A DNA stretch of 64,000 nt. Origin: Planctomycetota bacterium. Its GTDB lineage: Bacteria; Planctomycetota; Phycisphaerae; Phycisphaerales; UBA5793. The stretch lies in the NCBI GenBank assembly GCA_013112555.1, contig JABFGK010000001.1, positions 1,524,581-1,588,580 on the forward strand, given 5' to 3'. Made by a program: the position numbers and the translations under genes. A model generated the notes under the pieces. It did no database searches. It was not told the DNA's origin and was given only the letters and a program-made list of their open reading frames with translations. The first letter of the stretch is position 1; every line of letters begins with the position of its first letter. Positions 47,726 through 55,325 of the stretch are shown here, one piece after another.

Positions 47726-47779
47726 AGCGCGAGACCGTTTGCCCTATCACGCACCCGGCGTAATCATCCGGGCAATCGC

Positions 47780-47828
47780 AAAAAAAAGCATCGCCCCGTG
47801 CATCTCCCTCTCATCGAATGCACGGGGC
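47780..47828 (-). terminator. Intrinsic terminator of the small gene at 47891-48169
   Basis: On the minus strand GCCCCGTGCAT (complement of 47818-47828) pairs perfectly with ATGCACGGGGC (47793-47803). After a five-base gap there are eight T (A 47780-47787). Confidence 0.85.
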
Positions 47829-47890
47829 GGGTCATATCTCCGAATTGTCACACGAAGCGCAGTGGGGGGGGGGAGGAGCGGCCCTTCCCT

Positions 47891-48169
47891 TCACACCTGC
47901 TTGTTCGTCATTGCCCCTAACTGGCCACTCGGCGGCACCACGACCGCCCCGTTATTCCCCAACTTCTCCCGCGCAGCATCCACCACGAACGCGTGGACTC
48001 CAAAGGTGGCCGACACCGAGTCCAGCGACCCGTTTACCAGATACTCCATCCCCAGCGGGTGCTTCTCAGCCCGCCGAATCAACTGCTCGATCACCTGGGC
48101 GCTGGGCGTGAATCGAACCGCCGGGGTCCTGTGCTGCTGCCGTGAGGCCGTCGCATTATCGTCTGCCAT
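47891..48169 (-). CDS. Small conserved-looking hypothetical protein
   Basis: 92 residues: a polar N-terminus, then a helical segment FTPSAQVIEQLIRRAEKHPL, GSLDSVSATFGVHAFVVDA and a hydrophobic/glycine C-terminus. No family is recognised. It has its own good promoter (48222-48250) and intrinsic terminator, which supports it as a real monocistronic gene. Confidence 0.7.
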   Translation of the reverse strand: MADDNATASRQQHRTPAVRFTPSAQVIEQLIRRAEKHPLGMEYLVNGSLDSVSATFGVHAFVVDAAREKLGNNGAVVVPPSGQLGAMTNKQV

Positions 48170-48221
48170 GGGTCGCTACTTCTTCTTTGCCTTGAGCCGT
48201 GCCTGAACTGTGAATCTCAAA

Positions 48222-48250
48222 GCTATAACTGATCAATGCATCCGTGTCAA
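48222..48250 (-). promoter_or_regulatory. Sigma-70-type promoter for the small gene
   Basis: On the minus strand: -35 TTGACA (48250-48245), 17-base spacer, -10 TATAGC (48227-48222). It is placed 53 bases before the ATG at 48169. Confidence 0.75.
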
Positions 48251-48412
48251 GGCAAATTGCCGATTCAGACAAGTCACAACCACCTTCTACAACGACTTTG
48301 CGTCCGGTAAGGTACTTCCCTGTGCTGACTGCACACGACCCGCTGCCCTATGCTTGGGCAATCAAATACGCTCTGACACCCCGAAATCGTACATGCCGGA
48401 GGTATGCAGCAG

Positions 48413-49375
48413 ATGGGTTTTGCAAAAACAGTCACCGTATGCGAATGCTGGGCTCGCGACGGCCTTCAATCAATCCCTAAGGTCATCTCGACCGAGGACA
48501 AACTCGAGATGATCAAGGCCGTCCAGGATGCCGGCTTCCAGAAACTCGAAGTGACCTCATTTTCTCACCCGAAACTCCTGCCACAGTTTGCCGACTGCGT
48601 CGACATCCTGAAACGCATGGATCGCCGGCCGGGCGTCAGCTACGTCGTTCTGATGCCCAACGAGAAAGGCTTCCAACGGTTTGAGCAGTGCGTCAAGGAA
48701 GGCTTCGGGGCTCACGAGATCATCCTCATGATCTCATCGAGTGAAGCCCACAACATGGTCAACTTCCGCCTCGAACACAAGGATGCCTTCGTCATCCACA
48801 GCCGCATCATCCAGAAGTGTCATGAGTTGGGCATCAAGGTCATCGGCTGCCCCGGGACCGTGTACGGCTGCCCGATTGCCGGCGACGTCCCGATGGAGAA
48901 GGTCGTGGAAGTCACGAAGTTCTACATCGAGGAGGGCTGTCAGACGATCATGCTCGGCGACACGACCGGCGCTGCCAATCCGTTCATCGTTCGCGAGCGG
49001 ATCGGCGAACTCCTGTCACGCTGGCCCGATGCGAAGTACATTGCCCACTTCCACGACACCCGCGGCAACGGCATCGTCAACTCGATCGCTGCTCTCGAAC
49101 TCGGGCTCGAGTATGTCGACACCTCCATCGGCGCCATCGGCGGTCAGCCGGCCACCGGTGCCAACATGTACCAGTTCGGCTTCACCGGCAATACCTGTTC
49201 CGAAGACCTCGTGGCACTGCTGGATGAAATGGGGATCGAGACCGGCGTCGATGTGGACAAACTTATTCAACTCGGCCACCGGGCCGAGGAGATCATCGGC
49301 CAGCCCTTGCGAGCCAACGTGATACGCTCCGGCCGCGTGAACCACCATCCCAAAGATTACGACCCGAACGCCTGA
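48413..49375 (+). CDS. HMG-CoA lyase-like (DRE-TIM) protein
   Basis: 320 residues, HMGL-like TIM barrel. ECWARDGLQSIPKVISTEDK carries the DRE-type metal/catalytic Asp region, LEVTSFSHPKLLPQFAD matches HMG-CoA lyase, MISSSEAHNMVNF is the acyl-binding block and YIAHFHDTRGNGIVNS has the metal-binding His pair. The usual signature cysteine loop GGCPYAxGA reads GGQPATGA, with an insertion before TGNTCSEDLVALL. It therefore belongs to the family, but its reaction could be another CoA-ester lyase. ATG 48413 has GGAGG 10 bases upstream. The B12/G-protein gene follows after 26 bases. Confidence 0.85.
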   Translation: MGFAKTVTVCECWARDGLQSIPKVISTEDKLEMIKAVQDAGFQKLEVTSFSHPKLLPQFADCVDILKRMDRRPGVSYVVLMPNEKGFQRFEQCVKEGFGAHEIILMISSSEAHNMVNFRLEHKDAFVIHSRIIQKCHELGIKVIGCPGTVYGCPIAGDVPMEKVVEVTKFYIEEGCQTIMLGDTTGAANPFIVRERIGELLSRWPDAKYIAHFHDTRGNGIVNSIAALELGLEYVDTSIGAIGGQPATGANMYQFGFTGNTCSEDLVALLDEMGIETGVDVDKLIQLGHRAEEIIGQPLRANVIRSGRVNHHPKDYDPNA

Positions 49376-49401
49376 TCACATCGAGCACAAGAACGAGTAC
49401 C

Positions 49402-50547
49402 ATGACGACATCAACCAACGACCCGACCACCTCCCTTGAAAAATCAGATCGCTGCGGCGACCTGGCACATCGGCCCCGCGTTTTGCTCGGCAAAATGGGT
49501 CTCGACGGCCACGACAGGGGGGTCAAGGTCATCTCCCGTGCCCTGCGCGACAGCGGCATCCACGTCATCTACTCCGGCCTGTGGCAGACCCCGCGCTCAC
49601 TGGCCATCAGCGCCCGCGATGAGGATGTCGATTGCATTGCTGCCTCCATGATGTCAAATAGTCACCTTGTGCTGGTCCCGCAACTGATCGAGGAATGCAA
49701 GGCCGTCGGCCGACCTGACATGATCATCAACATCGGCGGCATCATCCCGCAGGAAGACATCCAGGCGATGTATGACGCCGGCATCACGGAGGTCCATCGA
49801 ACCGGCACCGCCCTTCTCGAAATCGTCAACTCCGTTCGACGAGCCACGAAGCCCCATGCGCCGCTGACGGACTTCGAGTCCGATCATGTCACTGCCCGCC
49901 TGGCTCGCGCGATCACACTGGTCTGCGAAGGCCGATCCGACGAGATCCCTGCCGATGTGCCGCGCACGAAGCCGGCCAATGTCATCGGGCTGACGGGCTC
50001 GCCCGGTGCCGGCAAAAGTACCATCGTCGGCGCCCTGGCAGGAGAGTTTGTGCGCCGCAACGGCAGTGGGAAGAAACTGGCTGTCGTTGCATTTGATCCG
50101 CAAAGCCCGATCACCCAGGGAGCACTGCTCGGCGACCGTCTCCGTGTTGACTTCAACAACCTTGATGAATCGGTCTTCTACCGCAGTCTGGCCATCACCG
50201 GCGAGGACTATGCGAACCTGGAAGCCGTCATCAATCTCATCGGAGGGGCCGGGTTCGATACGGTGATCATCGAGACCGTCGGGGCCGGCCAGAACGATGT
50301 TGCCATCCGCACCTTTGTCGATCGCTCGGTCGTCGTCCTCGTGCCCGGTATGGGCGACAGCATTCAGATGGACAAGGCAGGCATCCTCGAGATCGCTGAT
50401 GTCTTTGTCTGCAACAAGGCCGACTACCCCGGCGAGGCGAATCTGGTGCGTGATCTGACCGATGTCGCTGCCGGCCGGCCGATCGTCGAAACCGTTGCGA
50501 CTCACAGCAAAGGCATCCCGGAACTTCTCGACGTACTGCAGCAATAA
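49402..50547 (+). CDS. Cobalamin-binding domain fused to MeaB/ArgK-type G protein
   Basis: 381 residues. Residues 25-145 are a mutase-type B12 domain: VLLGKMGLDGHDRGVKVI has DxHxxG, whose His coordinates cobalt, and MIINIGGIIPQEDIQAMYDA follows. Residues 185-380 are the MeaB GTPase: GLTGSPGAGKSTIVGALA, AFDPQSPITQGALLGDRL, FDTVIIETVGAGQNDVAI and VPGMGDSIQMDKAGILEIAD. This is the order of domains in the first part of IcmF, but the mutase large domain is missing. It may chaperone and supply cofactor to a separate acyl-CoA mutase. The lyase gene is directly upstream. Confidence 0.87.
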   Translation: MTTSTNDPTTSLEKSDRCGDLAHRPRVLLGKMGLDGHDRGVKVISRALRDSGIHVIYSGLWQTPRSLAISARDEDVDCIAASMMSNSHLVLVPQLIEECKAVGRPDMIINIGGIIPQEDIQAMYDAGITEVHRTGTALLEIVNSVRRATKPHAPLTDFESDHVTARLARAITLVCEGRSDEIPADVPRTKPANVIGLTGSPGAGKSTIVGALAGEFVRRNGSGKKLAVVAFDPQSPITQGALLGDRLRVDFNNLDESVFYRSLAITGEDYANLEAVINLIGGAGFDTVIIETVGAGQNDVAIRTFVDRSVVVLVPGMGDSIQMDKAGILEIADVFVCNKADYPGEANLVRDLTDVAAGRPIVETVATHSKGIPELLDVLQQ

Positions 50548-50608
50548 GCGCGCTTGACAATACAATCGGGATGAACTGAGCAACACGACTTCACATGGAT
50601 AGCGAAAG

Positions 50609-50642
50609 CCCCGTGATATGTCGCTTTGGACATATCGCGGGG
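50609..50642 (+). promoter_or_regulatory. 5'-leader stem-loop before the HAF-repeat gene
   Basis: CCCCGTGATATGT (50609-50621) pairs with ACATATCGCGGGG (50630-50642), 13 pairs with one G-U. It lies 22 bases before the ATG at 50664 and 60 bases after the previous stop. No T-run follows, so it is more likely a leader structure or processed terminator than a standard one. Confidence 0.5.
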
Positions 50643-50663
50643 GTATCTCGGAAGGGACGTTCA

Positions 50664-52052
50664 ATGCGCCTAACGACCAAACTGATCACACTCACACGCG
50701 CTCTTGCACTGTCGATTTCCACCACCGCGATTGCTGCCGATCCGCCTCGTTTCGAAATGCTTGATCTGTGCGACATCAGCGGCACTTTGAGCGGCGTCCC
50801 GTACCACATCAATAACGACGGAACCGTCACCGGGATTGCTGACTTCGACGGCACCGGCGACTTCCAGGGCGTCGTGTGGGTGGGGGGGACACAGGCAATC
50901 CAGCTCTCCACGCTGCCCGGCGAACACGCGTCCGTCGGCGCCGCCACGTCTGAAGCCGGCCTCCCGGTCGGCACCTCGTACATCATTGAGGAGAAGTACG
51001 GCCGCTGGTATTTCTATCCGACAGCCGTCCTCTGGGATGGGCTCGTACCGGTCTCCCTGCAGGACCTTGTGACATCCGGACCGCCGGACCTCGAACTTGA
51101 CGAAGCCCTGGCTGTCAACAATCACGGGGTCATCATCGGCGCTGCTCGCGATACCGTGCTTGAACGCGGTCGAGCCTTCCGCCTCGATGTCAATACCGGT
51201 GAACTCATTGACCTCGGCACGCTGGGCGGCAACTCGGCCCGGCCCGATGCGATGAATGACAACGGAATCATCGTCGGGCAGGCATGGACGGCAGGGGGGC
51301 AGAATCATGCCTTCCGCTGGGAAAATGGCTCCATGACCGACCTCGGTACCTTCGGCGGCCGAGACAGCCGGGCCACGGATGTGAGTGAATCAGGCCGGAT
51401 CGTTGGTGGTGCCCAGAGTACGACCTCCCCGGAACTGGCCGTGTTATGGGACGTTGACGGGAGCATGATCAACCTCGGCACCCTGGGTGGGAACCAGAGT
51501 AATGCCAATGGGATAAGTGACGATGGGGCGATCGTGGGGTTCTCCACGGACTCCATCAACTATGCCCACGCATTCTTCTATGAGGACGGCACGATGTGGA
51601 ACCTGATCGACCTCATCCCGCCGAATCAAGGGTGGGCGGGCCGTGCCAATGCACTTGGAATCAACGATGCCCAACAAGTCACCGGGACCATGTACCGCCA
51701 GGATCTCGGAGACCGACCGTTCGTGGCGACTCGAGTACATCTGACCATCGAACCACCCGTACCCGGCCAAGCCGGCACCGTCAACACCATCAATCTCACC
51801 GGTGCGACCCCAGGCAGCTCGGTCTATCTAGTCCATGGCCGAAATGCCGCCCTCACAGCGATCCCCGGCTGCGTCGGAGCCCCGATCCACATTGCCGACC
51901 CCCAACTGGCCGGCAAGGCTCAGGCAGATGAGAAGGGCAATGCCGTCGTGCAGGGGTACGTGTCCAACAAGGCCTCCGGGAAAACACTCCGACTGCAGGC
52001 GTTCGAGCGATCGATCTGCAAAGTCAGCAACGTCGTCATACACGAGTTCTGA
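50664..52052 (+). CDS. Secreted HAF-repeat protein with shared C-terminal domain
   Basis: 463 residues. A signal peptide (LITLTRALALSISTTAIAA) is followed by HAF-type repeats that build a beta-propeller: DLGTLGGNSARPDAMNDNG, DLGTFGGRDSRATDVSESG and NLGTLGGNQSNANGISDDG, each ending in an IVG strand. The last 97 residues (PPVPGQAGTVNTINLTGATP up to ICKVSNVVIHEF) are the domain found at the end of three other proteins in this window. ATG 50664 has GGAAGGGA upstream. HAF proteins have no established function; surface display is inferred from the shared domain. Confidence 0.85.
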   Translation: MRLTTKLITLTRALALSISTTAIAADPPRFEMLDLCDISGTLSGVPYHINNDGTVTGIADFDGTGDFQGVVWVGGTQAIQLSTLPGEHASVGAATSEAGLPVGTSYIIEEKYGRWYFYPTAVLWDGLVPVSLQDLVTSGPPDLELDEALAVNNHGVIIGAARDTVLERGRAFRLDVNTGELIDLGTLGGNSARPDAMNDNGIIVGQAWTAGGQNHAFRWENGSMTDLGTFGGRDSRATDVSESGRIVGGAQSTTSPELAVLWDVDGSMINLGTLGGNQSNANGISDDGAIVGFSTDSINYAHAFFYEDGTMWNLIDLIPPNQGWAGRANALGINDAQQVTGTMYRQDLGDRPFVATRVHLTIEPPVPGQAGTVNTINLTGATPGSSVYLVHGRNAALTAIPGCVGAPIHIADPQLAGKAQADEKGNAVVQGYVSNKASGKTLRLQAFERSICKVSNVVIHEF

Positions 52053-52426
52053 TCATGCACATCGGTGGAGCATGGCACGGCTCTGAGGGTGGCACGGCGG
52101 GTGCGAATCACCATAGCGACGAGGACCAGTCGGCGTTGTGCGCTCAATTCCTGTCGTCATGGTTCCTGTCGTCATGCTCGCGCAGGCGGGCATCCAGCGG
52201 GCATCTCCGCGATTATCCCGTGACCGCCCCACCGTCTCTCCAACGTCCCATAATATACGTTATGTAAAACACACACGATCTGACGTGCTCAAACCGGCGT
52301 CTAGCAGCCAAATCGTCTGGCACCCATTGACGGATCGGTGTCGGGTCTGTAGGTTCAGGATGGTTGGTGTCTCTGACGACGTGCGGACATGTCGTATGCA
52401 AAAAGCAACTGATTGGAGTGTCATCC
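52053..52426. other. Intergenic region with one dispersed palindromic repeat
   Basis: 374 bases between two secreted-protein genes. It holds one REP-like unit at 52170-52200 (CGTCATGCTCGCGCAGGCGG, then GCATCCAGCGG), preceded by a partial CTGTCGTCATGGTTC. No terminator, promoter or coding frame could be supported in the remainder. Confidence 0.6.
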
Positions 52427-53647
52427 ATGTCACGCATCAACAAATCATCACGACTCGCTCACCCCAGGCTTCTGCTTGCCGTGATCGTCGGAACGATGGC
52501 CGGCTCCTGGGCCCAGGCCGACCCGCCCTATGACTGGATTGTTGACCAAGTGAGTGAGGCACGCATTACCTCACTGATGCAGGATTCCCTCTACGCCCAC
52601 GATGGGGCCGACAAGAGATGGGGGCCTGAGCACGATCTATGCCGCACTGCCATCTACCAGGAATTCACCGAAGCCGGCCTCGACGTGTCGCTCCATCCGT
52701 TCTCCTACAGCGGCCAAACGTATTACAACGTGGTGGCCCTCCACCGTGGCACGGTACGCCCGGACGAGTATTACATTATCGGAGCACACTTCGACACCGT
52801 CGGGAACCCAGGGGCCGACGATACCACGAGCGGCGTAGCGAGCATGCTCGAATCGGCGCGCATTCTGTCTCAATATCAGTTCGAGGCAAGCATGATCTTC
52901 ATCGCGTTTGATCGCGAGGAGCAATGGATGATCGGCAGCACTGCCTGGGTTGAGGACCACCTCGATGATGATATTCGCGGCATGATTTCGCTTGATATGA
53001 TCGGCTACTCCGGGCCGGACCCCCTCTCAGCCCGCTTGTGCGCCAGTCTTGCATCTGAATCCTGGAAGATGGGCCTGTTTGATGCATGTCATCAATACGG
53101 CAACATGTTCGTTCTTGTCCAAGGTGCATTGGATCGCAGTGACCACGCGCCGTTTGAGTGGAACGGCTTCCCCGCTGTCTGGCTGGCTGAATATAACTTC
53201 ATCGAGCGCAACCCGTACTACCATACGCAGCAGGATTCCGTCGATACGCCCGGCTATATTGATTATGAGTTGATTACTGCCATGACGCGATCAACCACAG
53301 GCTATCTCGCCGAACAGGCAGTTCTCAGCGGCCCGGCGTTGTCCAGACCCATTCCGGGGGTCGCCGGCACGGTCAACACGCTCGCCGTAGCCAACTGCAC
53401 GCCAGGCGCTGATATGTCCTTCGGATACAGCGAATGGGCCGGCCAGACGGCCGTCCCTCACTGCCCCGGAACCTATGTTAATATGTTTCGACCCATCCAT
53501 GCAGGACAGGCGCAGGCACGCGCAGATGGGGTCGCCGTCTTTCGTGCCCGAGTCCCGCATCGGGCGCGCGGTCGGTCCTACTACATACAAGCCCTTGATC
53601 ACCAGGGCTGCACAGTATCAAATGCGGTCTACCACACGTTTGAGTAA
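52427..53647 (+). CDS. Secreted M28-family zinc peptidase with shared C-terminal domain
   Basis: 407 residues. Signal peptide 1-31 (LLLAVIVGTMAGSWAQA). The M28 peptidase domain shows the first ligands in YYIIGAHFDTVGNPGADDTT (His, Asp and bridging Asp), the catalytic Glu in FIAFDREEQWMIGS, and SLDMIGYSG and SDHAPFEWNGFPAVWLAE with the later Asp/His. The C-terminal 97 residues repeat the shared domain (PIPGVAGTVNTLAVANCTPG up to CTVSNAVYHTF). TTGGAG lies 8 bases before ATG 52427. It likely acts as an aminopeptidase outside the cell. Confidence 0.88.
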   Translation: MSRINKSSRLAHPRLLLAVIVGTMAGSWAQADPPYDWIVDQVSEARITSLMQDSLYAHDGADKRWGPEHDLCRTAIYQEFTEAGLDVSLHPFSYSGQTYYNVVALHRGTVRPDEYYIIGAHFDTVGNPGADDTTSGVASMLESARILSQYQFEASMIFIAFDREEQWMIGSTAWVEDHLDDDIRGMISLDMIGYSGPDPLSARLCASLASESWKMGLFDACHQYGNMFVLVQGALDRSDHAPFEWNGFPAVWLAEYNFIERNPYYHTQQDSVDTPGYIDYELITAMTRSTTGYLAEQAVLSGPALSRPIPGVAGTVNTLAVANCTPGADMSFGYSEWAGQTAVPHCPGTYVNMFRPIHAGQAQARADGVAVFRARVPHRARGRSYYIQALDHQGCTVSNAVYHTFE

Positions 53648-53680
53648 GCATGGCGAGCCCGTCTCCCCTACCCTCCGTGC

Positions 53681-53725
53681 AAAAAACACAGCCTGCGAGC
53701 GGTCTCAATGCCACTCGCAGGCTGT
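53681..53725 (-). terminator. Intrinsic terminator, mainly for the trypsin-like gene
   Basis: ACAGCCTGCGAG (53688-53699) pairs perfectly with CTCGCAGGCTGT (53714-53725). On the minus strand GTTTTTT follows the stem. It may also serve the plus-strand M28 gene, but there the T-rich tail is weak. Confidence 0.85.
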
Positions 53726-53786
53726 CGTGTTTCTATCAGGTTCTGCAGGCAGAGCGCGACACGCGATCAGCCTGTGCTGCTGCGAT

Positions 53787-55187
53787 TTAGAGGAACACGA
53801 ACACGACCAGGTTGCTGACCCGGCAGGTGGACAACTCCACGGCCTGGAGCCAGAGTGCCTTGCCGCTCATGACGGCAGGCACCATGCCGGCGACGCTGGC
53901 ATTCCCGCCGCTGTCGGCAATGTCGGACCCGGCAATGGTCGGTGAACCGATCTCAACGTAGGTCCCGCCGCAGCCGGGCACTGCCGTGCTGCCATAGCGG
54001 AATCCGTAGACAAACCACACCTCATCAGATGGCGTCGCACCACTGGCGCTGACGGTGTTGGTTTGACCGGCAATACCCGGGTCCGGGTCATACAGCACGA
54101 GGTCGCCGGGCCCGCCGGGGCACAGGTCGTCACGGGCGGCTGCAAAGTCAGAGTTGTCAGCACGCGTTGCGTAGTTCGGGCAGCCATAACTGCAGTGCGT
54201 CACGATCCCGACGATTTCGCCGTTCACAATGACTGAGGATCCGGAGTTCCCGAAAGTAATATCGCAGTAAAACTCATAGTAGGACGAACTGCGGTAGGAA
54301 ATGCGCCCATCGGGGGAGTGCTGCTGGGCCTGAGTCTTGGTGCACTCATCGTCAATGGCATAGCCCCACACATCCATCGGGTCATTCGTGTTGGCCGGGC
54401 TGGTTGCAATCGGCCTCAGTTCACCCTGATGCTGGTAGCAGTTCTCGCCGAGATTGTTCGTCCCCGTCGTCATGACCTCCCAGTCTGCGCCGACACCGCC
54501 ATTGCGGTACTGATACGCAGTCACCGGGAACTGATCCTCGACCGGCGGGTGATTCAACGTGCAATTCGCATTCGAATCGGGCACGTTAAACTCAACGATC
54601 TGGCCATTGCCTGCACAGTGCCCGGCCGACACCATGCAGCCTTGGGCGGTGAAGATGGTGGCCGTGCACCCGACCGGCATCTGACGGGCCGTGAACGCGA
54701 GGTTGGTTCGATAGCGGTCGTCGCCGCCACAGATACCGCAGTACTCAGCAATGCTGTGCTTCGGCAACTCGGCTGCGACTGAGGAAACCGAGAACTGATT
54801 GCCGGTGGTGTGCGGGCCGGCCACAAGGTCGATCCACACGAGATCGCCATTGAAGTACGCCGACGAGTTGCTCCACATGTCCATCTCGCCTGCATCCAGC
54901 TCCTGCATCTGGCCATCCTTGTCAGACACAATGCGGATGTAGCTGCCCGAGTCCAGGTGGATATTGTCGAAGTACAACCGCACCCATGCAGCATTCTCGA
55001 TCTGCACGAAGTCCGTGAAGACAACTTGGTGCGTATCGCTGGTGTTCTCAAGGAATCCGGTGCTCAGCGAATAGGCAAACTCCTCCCCGACCGGTCGGTC
55101 CAACGTGTTTTGCCCGTACGCCGGACACGAGATCGCGACAGCAAGTCCGATTGCTGCCGAAGCCGACAAGTAAGTGCTCTTCCTCAT
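53787..55187 (-). CDS. Secreted trypsin-like serine protease with shared C-terminal domain
   Basis: 466 residues. Signal peptide (SASAAIGLAVAISCPAYG). The trypsin-type domain shows the His in GCMVSAGHCAGNGQIVEF, the Asp in GVGADWEVMTTG and the Ser in ITFGNSGSSVIVNGEIVG; all three are intact, and many paired cysteines suggest extracellular disulfides. The domain before it (residues 30-140) is beta-rich. The last 100 residues carry the shared domain (DPGIAGQTNTVSASGATPSD up to CRVSNLVVFVF). The gene is convergent with the M28 gene, with a terminator between them. Confidence 0.87.
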   Translation of the reverse strand: MRKSTYLSASAAIGLAVAISCPAYGQNTLDRPVGEEFAYSLSTGFLENTSDTHQVVFTDFVQIENAAWVRLYFDNIHLDSGSYIRIVSDKDGQMQELDAGEMDMWSNSSAYFNGDLVWIDLVAGPHTTGNQFSVSSVAAELPKHSIAEYCGICGGDDRYRTNLAFTARQMPVGCTATIFTAQGCMVSAGHCAGNGQIVEFNVPDSNANCTLNHPPVEDQFPVTAYQYRNGGVGADWEVMTTGTNNLGENCYQHQGELRPIATSPANTNDPMDVWGYAIDDECTKTQAQQHSPDGRISYRSSSYYEFYCDITFGNSGSSVIVNGEIVGIVTHCSYGCPNYATRADNSDFAAARDDLCPGGPGDLVLYDPDPGIAGQTNTVSASGATPSDEVWFVYGFRYGSTAVPGCGGTYVEIGSPTIAGSDIADSGGNASVAGMVPAVMSGKALWLQAVELSTCRVSNLVVFVFL

Positions 55188-55325
55188 TGTGGTTCTGCTC
55201 CTTGCTGAAGCCTGGATTCAGGCTGGTTCGAGAGTGCGCACCAAGGCGATGCCCAAACACAGGAATGGGCACGATCGCTGCTATCTGAATAACTGCGATC
55301 CCGATAAGGGTATTCCATAAACGGC

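Noticed and set aside
47604..48206. 200-codon plus-strand frame after the LysR gene
   Set aside because: It runs through a dispersed repeat, an intrinsic terminator and the antisense of the small gene; no homology or ribosome-binding site.
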